From the NCBI RefSeq assembly GCF_001469215.1, contig NZ_LOFH01000002.1, positions 248,001 to 312,000 on the forward strand: a DNA stretch of 64,000 bases. The letters are read 5' to 3'. The translations under genes were made by a program, and so were the position numbers. Of this stretch, positions 40,056 to 46,744 are shown one piece after another. The notes under the pieces are model-generated. The model searched no databases, was not told the DNA's origin, and saw only the letters and a program-made list of their open reading frames with translations. How positions within the stretch are numbered: the stretch's first letter is position 1; each line of letters opens with the position of its first letter. The stretch comes from Pseudoalteromonas sp. H105. GTDB lineage: Bacteria > Pseudomonadota > Gammaproteobacteria > Enterobacterales > Alteromonadaceae.

Positions 40056-41138
40056 TTATAGGCCTCGCTCTTTTTGCCACGGACGTACTTGCATGTCTTC
40101 TTTTAAATAGTGAACACCGGCAGCCACCACGGTTTGGCCTTTTTTAAGCCCAGAAAGTACTTCTATGCCACTTCTATGCAATTGGCCTACTTCAACTGCT
40201 TGCTTGTTTACTTTGCCTGTTTGTTGATCATATACCCAAACATAACTGCTATTAGCTTGCTCTGTTGGCTCAGAAAACACTGCTTCAACTGGTAATAAAA
40301 TATAGCTCGATTGCGAATGTGTAATTTTACTTAAATCGATATCAACTCGGCCAGTCATGCCTGCAAGCAGATTGAAATCTTTTGGTACTGGTAGTGAAAA
40401 CACAACTTTGTATGTCAAAGTGGCAGGATCTGCTTGCGTATCGAACTCTTTAATAGTGAGAGTGTATGATTTATCAGGGTAGCCATCAAAAACAACAGTA
40501 GGTTGGTAGTTTGCATCTTTATCTATGCGGGCGATGAGCTTCTCTGGTACTTGAATAACCACATCCATTAAATCACGGGTTTCTAAACGTAAAATATTTT
40601 GCTTTGCCTGAATGTTTTCATAGTTTTTTACAAATACTTTAGCCACTGTGCCACTAAATGGCGCGCGCAGCTCACTGTTGTCTAAGTTCGTTTTAGCGAT
40701 TTTCAGCGCTGACTCTGCAACTTGTTTATTGGCCAGTGCTTGGTCTAGCTCAGATTGACTGGTGATGGATTTATCAAATAATTTTTTTACGCGTTCTAGT
40801 TGTGACTGCGCTAGTTCAAAACGTGCCTTGCGTTCATCGTACTGGAGTTGAAAGTCTTCAGGGTCTAGTTTGGCAAGCAGTTGATCTTTTTCAACATGCT
40901 GACCCGCTAAAGCAGGAAACTTCAGTAATTCACCATTCACTCTAAAGGCTAAATATGAGCCTTGATTAGCAACGACCTCTGCAGGGAAACTGCGTATTGT
41001 CTCATCTGAATTAGCACCAATATCAAATAATTTTACTGGTCGAATCGGCTGTTCGATTACTTTATCCGTTGCAGCTTCTTTGCACGCAACTAAACTTAGC
41101 AAGAGTGATGATAAAATCAAAACTGACGACAGTTTCAT
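40056..41138 (-). CDS. RND efflux periplasmic adaptor lipoprotein
   Basis: A 360-residue membrane-fusion protein linking the RND permease to an outer-membrane channel. The start at 41138, preceded by GGAGA, gives a lipoprotein signal MKLSSVLILSSLLLSLVAC with the lipid-carrying Cys at residue 19. An upstream in-frame start would bury it. The biotinyl-lipoyl-like half-motifs are VVANQGSYLAFRVNGELLKFPALAGQHVEKDQLLAKLD and NSELRAPFSGTVAKVFVKNYENI, flanking a coiled-coil hairpin (ARFELAQSQLERVKKLF...). The C-terminus has the QVEVLSGLKKGQTVVAAG-like membrane-proximal domain. It is divergent from the LysR gene. Confidence 0.9.
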   Translation of the reverse strand: MKLSSVLILSSLLLSLVACKEAATDKVIEQPIRPVKLFDIGANSDETIRSFPAEVVANQGSYLAFRVNGELLKFPALAGQHVEKDQLLAKLDPEDFQLQYDERKARFELAQSQLERVKKLFDKSITSQSELDQALANKQVAESALKIAKTNLDNSELRAPFSGTVAKVFVKNYENIQAKQNILRLETRDLMDVVIQVPEKLIARIDKDANYQPTVVFDGYPDKSYTLTIKEFDTQADPATLTYKVVFSLPVPKDFNLLAGMTGRVDIDLSKITHSQSSYILLPVEAVFSEPTEQANSSYVWVYDQQTGKVNKQAVEVGQLHRSGIEVLSGLKKGQTVVAAGVHYLKEDMQVRPWQKERGL

Positions 41139-41262
41139 GGTCTTCTCCGTGGCTATGAAAACATTAATTAGGTGCAGCATACGCCGCAAACATATAAAAT
41201 AAAAATTATTAAATTTTAAAAAGATCATAAATAAAATTAATGCTCTTTGGCGGGAATATAAA

Positions 41263-42156
41263 ATGAACCTTGTTCAACTAAAGATGTTAGATGCTATCGT
41301 GTCAACACAAAGCTTATCAAAGGCTGCAAATGCTTTGCATAAGACGCAACCAGCATTGACGCTTGCTATAAAAAAGCTTGAGCAAGAGCTCGGTTTTGAG
41401 TTGCTCGATCGTACACAGTACAGGTTAACTCTCACTGAAAAAGGTAAATTATTTCACCGAGAAGCGGTTCAATTATTGGTAGCGCAATCTCATTTAAGTC
41501 AGTTAGCCAGTGAATTAGCATTAGGTAATGAAGCAAGCTTTAAGATTTGTTATGAACAGCTCTGTCATGCGCCGTTATATAACGATATTATTTGCGATGC
41601 ATTTACTGAATTTCAAAGTACTGAGTTTAGTGTCAGTAGTGGAAAGCGATTTGCTTCTTTAGAGCAAGTAAATAAAGGTCAGGCCGATTTAGGAATAGGG
41701 CCTTGGTTTGACCTTTTTCATGCAACTGGTGATTTAGAAAGTCTACCTATCGGAAAGTTAGATATTGGTATTGTGTGTGCAAAGAATTTAGTACCAAAAC
41801 AAGTTAACTATGAGCAACTTCAGCATTATCCATGCCTTGCAATGTTTGAAAGTGAAATGAGTTTTGACTCTGAGCGGCTTTCTTATTCAAAAGGCTCAGC
41901 AATTATGAAGATTGATGATATTGCTACCTTAAAATCATTTTTAGTTTCTGGTGCTGGTTGGACAATGATCTGTATAGGCCATTGTCAAGCCGAACTGGAT
42001 GCGGGTTTATTACAACAAGTCGAAGTGTTGGACCGAGAGCACATGTTTAGTGCGCAAATTCGTGTTTTTAGGCAGCATGCAACGCATCATGGGCCTGTTG
42101 CACGTGCAATATGGCAAGGTTTTAAACAAGTTAGTGAACAATTTAGAAATGAATGA
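41263..42156 (+). CDS. LysR-family transcriptional regulator
   Basis: A 297-residue regulator with an N-terminal winged helix-turn-helix (MLDAIVSTQSLSKAANALHKTQPALTLAIKKLEQELGFELLDR region, about residues 6-55) and a substrate-binding effector domain. It is transcribed divergently from the RND adaptor gene across 124 bp, the standard setting for control of the efflux operon. Direct evidence for that target is lacking. Its last codons overlap the start of the alkyltransferase-like gene by 8 bp. Confidence 0.92.
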   Translation: MNLVQLKMLDAIVSTQSLSKAANALHKTQPALTLAIKKLEQELGFELLDRTQYRLTLTEKGKLFHREAVQLLVAQSHLSQLASELALGNEASFKICYEQLCHAPLYNDIICDAFTEFQSTEFSVSSGKRFASLEQVNKGQADLGIGPWFDLFHATGDLESLPIGKLDIGIVCAKNLVPKQVNYEQLQHYPCLAMFESEMSFDSERLSYSKGSAIMKIDDIATLKSFLVSGAGWTMICIGHCQAELDAGLLQQVEVLDREHMFSAQIRVFRQHATHHGPVARAIWQGFKQVSEQFRNE

Positions 42157-42463
42157 CAGCAAAGTAACCAAAGAAGATAAAATTTATACTGTAATAGCAA
42201 ACATTCCAACAGGTTGTGTTGCCAGTTATGGACAAGTTGCAGTCATGGCAGGGCTTGTCAATAACGCACGGTTAGTGGGGCGGTTGTTAAAGCTAATGCC
42301 AAAAGATTCAACTATCCCTTGGCATCGCGTGATTAATAGCCAAGGGAAGATCTCTTTTGCAGAAGGTACAGCGCAATACATTCGGCAATATCAGTTATTG
42401 CTCGCTGAAGGGATTGTGTTTAAAAATGGTAAAGTCAATATGCGGTTATATCAGTGGCAATAA
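42149..42463 (+). CDS. Alkyltransferase-like protein (Atl/YbaZ type)
   Basis: A 104-residue protein equal to the DNA-binding domain of O6-alkylguanine-DNA alkyltransferase but with PWHRV in place of the PCHRV active site, so the acceptor Cys is Trp. Such proteins bind O6-alkylguanine without repairing it and mark it for nucleotide excision repair (known for E. coli YbaZ and yeast Atl1). VIANIPTGCVASYGQVAVMAG carries the helix-turn-helix and ARLVGRLLKLMP the arginine-finger region. The ATG at 42149 overlaps the end of the LysR gene by 8 bp, so translation is probably coupled. Confidence 0.9.
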   Translation: MNDSKVTKEDKIYTVIANIPTGCVASYGQVAVMAGLVNNARLVGRLLKLMPKDSTIPWHRVINSQGKISFAEGTAQYIRQYQLLLAEGIVFKNGKVNMRLYQWQ

Positions 42464-42472
42464 TTTGGGTGA

Positions 42473-43102
42473 TTAATAAACATATTGGTTAATTGCAATA
42501 AAATGGCAAACACAGCCTAATATTACAAATACATGCCAAATTGCGTGGCTAAATTGGCGGTGTTTGGCACTATAAAAAATAGTCCCTAAACTGTAAAAAA
42601 TACCACCACTGAGTAACCACCACAGTGCATTAATGTTCACGTTTAAATAAAGTGGGTACACAATGGCGACAGCAAACCACCCCATTAATAAGTAAGTTGT
42701 TAACGACACTCTTTTATTTTGATTTTTTACAAATAGTTTGTAGCAAACCCCACCCACTGCTAAAGACCAAATGAACACTAGCGTTAAAGTAGACAGTAAG
42801 CCTGACAAGGAAAGCACTAAAAATGGTGTGTAAGTACCCGCAATTAAAATATAAATAGCACAATGGTCACATTTTTTAAAAAAAGCACGCGCTCGCTCAG
42901 ATGAACTACTGTGATAAAGCGTTGATGCTAAAAACAATAAAAATAGGCTCGCGCCATATATCAATGCGCTTGTCCCTTGCGCCAAGCTATCAGATTTTAT
43001 GATCAGATCCCAAAGCACATACAGCGAAAAAATAACGCCAGCACCATGCGTCAGCACATTTAATTGCTCTTCTTTTTTAGAATAAGCAGGGATAACACTC
43101 AT
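42473..43102 (-). CDS. Hemolysin III family membrane protein (YqfA-like)
   Basis: A 209-residue seven-span membrane protein of the HlyIII/PAQR family. The start at 43102 gives MSVIPAYSKKEEQLNVLTHGAG. Conserved metal-site motifs are EQLNVLTHGAG at the first span, STLYHSSSS with a His-Ser pair, FKKCDHCAIYILIAGTYTPF, and the C-terminal SHAIWHVFVILGCVCHFIA with two His. The hemolysin name comes from one Bacillus member; in E. coli the homologue YqfA is linked to fatty-acid control. A 13-bp inverted repeat resembling a FabR operator lies 31 bp upstream of the start, supporting a lipid-related role. Confidence 0.88.
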   Translation of the reverse strand: MSVIPAYSKKEEQLNVLTHGAGVIFSLYVLWDLIIKSDSLAQGTSALIYGASLFLLFLASTLYHSSSSERARAFFKKCDHCAIYILIAGTYTPFLVLSLSGLLSTLTLVFIWSLAVGGVCYKLFVKNQNKRVSLTTYLLMGWFAVAIVYPLYLNVNINALWWLLSGGIFYSLGTIFYSAKHRQFSHAIWHVFVILGCVCHFIAINQYVY

Positions 43103-43132
43103 AACACACTCATTAAGATTAATGGCTAAAGG

Positions 43133-43162
43133 AATTTCAGTGTACAAGTGTACGCTGAAATT
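43133..43162 (-). promoter_or_regulatory. FabR-like operator palindrome upstream of the HlyIII gene
   Basis: AATTTCAGTGTAC, four bases, then GTACGCTGAAATT: 13-bp arms with a single mismatch. The central part AGTGTACAAGTGTACGCT matches the AGCGTACA-NN-TGT-[TA]CGCT pattern I recall for the TetR-family repressor FabR. The site is 31 bp upstream of the HlyIII start codon. No fabR gene is in the window. Confidence 0.55.
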
Positions 43163-43298
43163 TTCAATGTAAAATTAGTGGCTAAATTTTGGTTAATTTA
43201 ACTAACTTAGATGGCTAAAAAAACCACGCTCTGAATGTTCGCTGAAGGTGTATTTATATTTATCATTATATATCAATAAGTTAATTTTTATTTTTCAG

Positions 43299-43315
43299 TT
43301 GGCACAACCTTTGAT
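43299..43315 (+). promoter_or_regulatory. Possible sigma-54 promoter
   Basis: TTGGCACAACCTTTGAT matches the sigma-54 form TTGGCAC-N5-TTGCW at the -24 element exactly and at the -12 element except that GC reads GA. Spacing is right, and the predicted start site would leave a leader of about 35 bases before the ATG at 43360. The -12 mismatch is at a normally well-kept base, so this is a candidate only. Confidence 0.4.
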
Positions 43316-43359
43316 TAAGTAATAGCGACTAACTTAATAACTCAATAAGGAATACCATT

Positions 43360-43653
43360 ATGAAAAGCTTAATTAAATTATCTGTTGCTGCGCTATTGGT
43401 TGTTGGTTCTACACAAGTAAGTGCAAATGATGGTCAACTTGACCTTACTCAAACACTTTCAAATAGCATTAGTTCATATATAGAAAATACGAGCAATGAA
43501 TTGCAAAGTAAATTGAAGGAGTCATTATTAATTGATTCACAAAATATGTTAAATAGCCTGCTTTCAGAGCCAGTTGAAAATGTAACTGATGTAGCAGTAA
43601 TCAATACAAAAGAGCAAACGGCTTCATTAGTCACGCCAAAGGTAGAGGGTTAA
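43360..43653 (+). CDS. Small exported helical protein of unknown function
   Basis: I do not recognise this 97-residue protein. A clear signal peptide (MKSLIKLSVAALLVVGSTQVSA) leaves a mature protein of about 75 residues. That part is polar and helical, rich in Ser, Leu, Asn and Glu (LTQTLSNSISSYIENTSNELQSKLKESLL), with no Cys and an acidic overall charge. The amphipathic repeats suggest a coiled coil or a surface-associating helix. The ribosome site AAGGAA lies upstream. A 38-codon gene for a membrane peptide begins 5 bp after its stop, so the two look like a unit. Confidence 0.75.
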   Translation: MKSLIKLSVAALLVVGSTQVSANDGQLDLTQTLSNSISSYIENTSNELQSKLKESLLIDSQNMLNSLLSEPVENVTDVAVINTKEQTASLVTPKVEG

Positions 43654-43657
43654 TCTG

Positions 43658-43774
43658 ATGAGCAGTGAATTAGGATTATTTGTTTTAATGATAGCACCAG
43701 TTGTAAGCTTATTAAGTGCGTATGCTTCATTTGAAATACTCAGAAACGTTGGGCAATGGTTAAATGTAGGCTAA
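43658..43774 (+). CDS. 38-residue single-span membrane peptide
   Basis: A short gene beginning with ATG 43658, with a GAGGGT ribosome site overlapping the end of the preceding gene. The peptide has one hydrophobic stretch (residues 5-23, LGLFVLMIAPVVSLLSAYA) followed by a short amphipathic tail FEILRNVGQWLNVG. The close spacing and good ribosome site support translation. Function unknown; it may act with the exported helical protein encoded just upstream. Confidence 0.6.
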   Translation: MSSELGLFVLMIAPVVSLLSAYASFEILRNVGQWLNVG

Positions 43775-43797
43775 TAGATTAAAACAACTTTTGATGT

Positions 43798-43826
43798 TGA
43801 TCTTATACACTGCGATGCACGTAAAG
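43798..43826 (+). promoter_or_regulatory. ChrR-sigma-type promoter candidate ahead of the LON-domain gene
   Basis: TGATCT, 18 bases ending in CG, then TAAAG. This fits the TGATCC-N18-TAAGA form recalled for RpoE/ChrR-controlled promoters of Rhodobacter. It lies 34 bases before the ATG at 43860. Confidence 0.45.
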
Positions 43827-43859
43827 TAATGCATAGTTAAGCTGAAGTAGTAGGGCAAT

Positions 43860-44438
43860 ATGATACGTGCAATCTTTCCATTACCTGTTTTTATTTTACC
43901 TGGTGGATACACACGACTTAGAATATTTGAAGTGCGGTATTTAGATATGGTTAAAGAGGCGCTTAAGAGTGACGGTCTATTTGTACTCTGCGATTTCGAC
44001 TCTGAGTCTTTTAGCAATGTACCTGAGACAGGTTGCTTGGTTAAAATTGTCGATTTCGACCAAGATGAAAAAGGCCATCTATTAATTGACATACACGCGC
44101 AATCAATTGTTACTATAAATAATGTCACTTTCAGTAAAAGTAAACTGCGTTACGGTGAAACTGCGTTGTTAGAAGGCCCTGGTTGGCTCAGTCACACTCA
44201 ACCACTGAGTTTAAGTGATTATATTCTTAAAGAATCATTAGAAAAGCTATTTAAAGAAAACCATGAACTTTCTTCTATTTATAAATCCACATGTTTTGAT
44301 GATCTCCCTTGGGTTATTGCTCGATGGCTTGAGTTAATTCCAATATCTCATAATAAAAAACAACAGCTTGCGTTCAACTCAGGCTTTGCGAATATTCAAA
44401 ATTTCCTCCATACTGTGATTAATAACGAATTTACCTAA
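43860..44438 (+). CDS. LON N-terminal domain protein
   Basis: A 192-residue cytoplasmic protein consisting only of the substrate-recognition domain of Lon protease (PUA-like beta domain plus helices). The start IRAIFPLPVFILPGGYTRLRIFEVRYLDMVKEAL is typical of PF02190. ETGCLVKIVDFDQDEKGHLLIDIHAQSIVTI follows. No ATPase or protease domain is present, so it may bind damaged proteins or act as an adaptor. It lies immediately before the ECF sigma/ChrR operon on the same strand and has its own candidate sigma promoter, suggesting membership in the same stress regulon. Confidence 0.8.
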   Translation: MIRAIFPLPVFILPGGYTRLRIFEVRYLDMVKEALKSDGLFVLCDFDSESFSNVPETGCLVKIVDFDQDEKGHLLIDIHAQSIVTINNVTFSKSKLRYGETALLEGPGWLSHTQPLSLSDYILKESLEKLFKENHELSSIYKSTCFDDLPWVIARWLELIPISHNKKQQLAFNSGFANIQNFLHTVINNEFT

Positions 44439-44443
44439 AAATG

Positions 44444-44472
44444 TGATCTTATTATTTTCCTCTGCGTATTGT
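44444..44472 (+). promoter_or_regulatory. Candidate autoregulated promoter of the sigma-chrR operon
   Basis: TGATCT, 17 bases ending in CG, then TATTGT. It resembles the promoter type read by ChrR-controlled ECF sigma factors, with spacing one base shorter than the other candidate in this window. It lies 30 bases upstream of the sigma-factor ATG. Confidence 0.5.
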
Positions 44473-44501
44473 ATAGGAGTGAATATAAAGGGGAACTAAC
44501 A

Positions 44502-45125
44502 ATGGTAAGTCAACAACATTCTACACGTTGTACACCTAAAACAGGTAACTTCACTGCCATGGCGGATACACCGAGCAAAGAACTTGCAGATTCTTTATTT
44601 GCAGTTGCAACAAGCAGAGACAAAAAAGCGTTTGCTTACTTATTTTCTTATTTTTCTCCCAAGATAAAGCGTTTTGGAATTAAACAATTTAATTCTGAAG
44701 CACAAGCTATGGAACTTGTGCAAGAAACGCTGACTTCAGTATGGCGAAAAGCGCATCTATACAATAATGACAAAGGCGCAGCAACGACTTGGGTTTACAC
44801 AGTGATGCGTAATGCCTCATTCGATATGCTTAGAAAAATGAAAAGCACGAAAGAAGATTGCATCAGTGAAGATATTTGGCCACTGATTGAGCAACACGAA
44901 ACAGAAAATTATGAATTCAGTGACCATTTAGAAGACAAACAAATTAAAAATTACCTTGAAAAATTACCTCAGGCCCAGCGTGATGTTGTAAGAGGCGTGT
45001 ATTTTCAAGATATGTCACAAGAGCAATTGGCTGATCAACTTGGAATCCCAGTTGGAACAGTAAAATCAAGACTTCGTTTAGCGCTACAAAAGCTTCGCAA
45101 CGAGATGGGAGAAAACCATGATTAA
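44502..45125 (+). CDS. rpoE: ECF RNA polymerase sigma factor, ChrR-controlled (RpoE type)
   Basis: A 207-residue group IV sigma factor. Region 2 (FAYLFSYFSPKIKRFGIKQFNSEAQAMELVQETLTSVWRKA) and the -10 recognition part (GAATTWVYTVMRNASFDMLRK) are clear. So is region 4 with its helix-turn-helix (LPQAQRDVVRGVYFQDMSQEQLADQLGIPVGTVKSRLRLALQKLR). The ATG at 44502 has AAAGGGG upstream. It overlaps the anti-sigma gene by 8 bp, ensuring paired synthesis. In Rhodobacter the matching sigma factor is released from ChrR by singlet oxygen. It is not the envelope-stress RpoE of E. coli. Confidence 0.92.
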   Translation: MVSQQHSTRCTPKTGNFTAMADTPSKELADSLFAVATSRDKKAFAYLFSYFSPKIKRFGIKQFNSEAQAMELVQETLTSVWRKAHLYNNDKGAATTWVYTVMRNASFDMLRKMKSTKEDCISEDIWPLIEQHETENYEFSDHLEDKQIKNYLEKLPQAQRDVVRGVYFQDMSQEQLADQLGIPVGTVKSRLRLALQKLRNEMGENHD

Positions 45126-45783
45126 ACACCATCCAACAGATGAAATTTTATCTCAATTTGTATCAGCAGATTTACCTGCAAGTCTAAATGTAGCGGTTGC
45201 GATTCATGTTGACATGTGTCCGTGTTGTAAAAGTAAAGTAGCTGCTCTTGAGGCAACAAAAGCCAACCACGTTTTTACGGATGAATCCATCGAAGACATT
45301 TTAGACGATGAAGATTTCGAAGGCTCTTCTGCCTTGTTTGATGCTATTACAATGGACGAATCCATCGATGACGTTTATGAGGTACAGCCTAAAAATATCA
45401 GCGTAAATGAGCAAGATTACCTGTTACCACGTAGTTTGTCGCGTATCGCTCATAGCAAGTTTATGCAAATGGGTAAATTATCGCGTTCTCGTGTTGCTCT
45501 GGATGATGGCCCATTGCGATCTAGTTTGCTTCATATTGCTGCAGGTGGCGAAATACCTGAGCATACACACACGGGTTTTGAGCTCACACTGTTGCTTGAT
45601 GGTGAATTCAGTGATGAATCAGGTGATTATGTTCCAGGTGATTTCATTATACTCGACGGTCGTCATGATCATACGCCAATTACAAAAGAAGGTTGTTTGT
45701 GCTTTACTGTTGTTAGTAGTGCTCTACACTTCAATAAAGGGTTAAGTAAGTTGTTAAACCCGATAGGCAATTTTATATACTAG
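45118..45783 (+). CDS. chrR: ChrR-type zinc anti-sigma factor with cupin domain
   Basis: A 221-residue two-domain zinc protein that holds the ECF sigma factor inactive. The N-terminal ZAS domain carries the zinc ligands His5, His30, Cys34 and Cys37 (HPTDEILSQF ... HVDMCPCCKSK), matching H6/H31/C35/C38 of Rhodobacter ChrR. The C-terminal cupin has His149, His151, Glu155 and His183 or His185 (PEHTHTGFELTLLLDGEF, then GRHDHTP), the second zinc site needed for the singlet-oxygen response. An acidic linker (about 54-70) separates them. All ligands expected for function are present. Confidence 0.93.
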   Translation: MIKHHPTDEILSQFVSADLPASLNVAVAIHVDMCPCCKSKVAALEATKANHVFTDESIEDILDDEDFEGSSALFDAITMDESIDDVYEVQPKNISVNEQDYLLPRSLSRIAHSKFMQMGKLSRSRVALDDGPLRSSLLHIAAGGEIPEHTHTGFELTLLLDGEFSDESGDYVPGDFIILDGRHDHTPITKEGCLCFTVVSSALHFNKGLSKLLNPIGNFIY

Positions 45784-45784
45784 G

Positions 45785-46744
45785 ATGAGTATGCAAGAAC
45801 AGATTATCAAGCTAGGCATAAGTGCGTGCCTAGCTGGTGAAAAAGTACGTTTTGACACAGGTCATAAAAAATCGAATTTCTGCATGGATGAACTTGGTAA
45901 ACATGTTAAATATCAACGTTTTTGTCCAGAAGTTGCTGTAGGTCTACCTATACCTAGGCCTACCATTAGGCAAGTTAGAGTCGGTGACACAATTAAAGTA
46001 TGTAGGCCAGATGGTACTGGTGATGTTGGCCCCCAATTGACTGAGTACGGGAAAAAAGTAGCTACTGAACAGGCGTCTAAATTAAGCGGCTTTATTTTTT
46101 GTGCTAAAAGCCCAAGTTGTGGCATGGAGCGTATAAAAATATACAATGAAGCTGGTACTGGTAATACTTCTGAAGGTGTTGGTTTTTTTGCAGAGCAGAT
46201 AATGGCTCATAACCCACTGTTACCATGTGAAGAAAACGGTCGCTTGAATGATATGCATTTACGCGAAAATTTTGTCATGCGTATTTACACGTACAAAAAT
46301 TGGCAGGTACTTAGAGAACTGCCAGTTACTGTTCATCGTTTAACTCAGTTTCACGCTAAGTACAAATACTTGCTAATGGCACATAATTACCAAGCTTATA
46401 AAGATTTAGGTAACCTCTTGGGCACTTATGATGGGACTGATTATGAGGCACTTGCAGATGATTACATATCTGGTTTAATGACAGCACTTAAAAAACCAGC
46501 TTCCCGGAAAAATAACAGTAATACATTGATGCATTTACAAGGTTATTTTAAAAAGCTACTTTCGAAAATAGAAAAACAAGAATTACGTGATGCAATTGAT
46601 GAGTACAGACAAGGCCTTGTTCCACTTTATGTTCCATTAACATTGGTTAAGCATCACCTTAAAGTTCATCCAATCGAGTATCTTGAGCAACAAGTTTACT
46701 TTAACCCCTATCCTCATGATCTAAAATTACGCTTCGGAATTTAA
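45785..46744 (+). CDS. DUF523-DUF1722 protein
   Basis: A 319-residue fusion. Residues about 8-155 are DUF523 (LGISACLAGEKVRFDTGHKKS, FCPEVAVGLPIPRPTIR, FIFCAKSPSCGMERIKIY), with conserved Cys that could bind metal or react. Residues about 185-315 are DUF1722 (LTQFHAKYKYLLMAHNYQAYKDLGNLLG, HLQGYFKKLLSKIEKQELRDAIDEYRQGLVPLYVPLTLVKHH), homologous to E. coli YbgA, which also adjoins a photolyase gene. Function unknown, though its steady association with photolyase suggests a part in light or DNA-damage responses. Its stop codon shares one base with the photolyase start. Confidence 0.88.
   Translation: MSMQEQIIKLGISACLAGEKVRFDTGHKKSNFCMDELGKHVKYQRFCPEVAVGLPIPRPTIRQVRVGDTIKVCRPDGTGDVGPQLTEYGKKVATEQASKLSGFIFCAKSPSCGMERIKIYNEAGTGNTSEGVGFFAEQIMAHNPLLPCEENGRLNDMHLRENFVMRIYTYKNWQVLRELPVTVHRLTQFHAKYKYLLMAHNYQAYKDLGNLLGTYDGTDYEALADDYISGLMTALKKPASRKNNSNTLMHLQGYFKKLLSKIEKQELRDAIDEYRQGLVPLYVPLTLVKHHLKVHPIEYLEQQVYFNPYPHDLKLRFGI

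Noticed and set aside
36993..41138. Complete tripartite efflux operon
   Set aside because: Only adaptor and permease are present; no outer-membrane factor gene adjoins, so a full operon cannot be claimed.
41139..41262. LysR T-N11-A sites between the RND adaptor and the LysR gene
   Set aside because: The region is so A/T rich that many such matches occur by chance; no distinct palindrome stood out.
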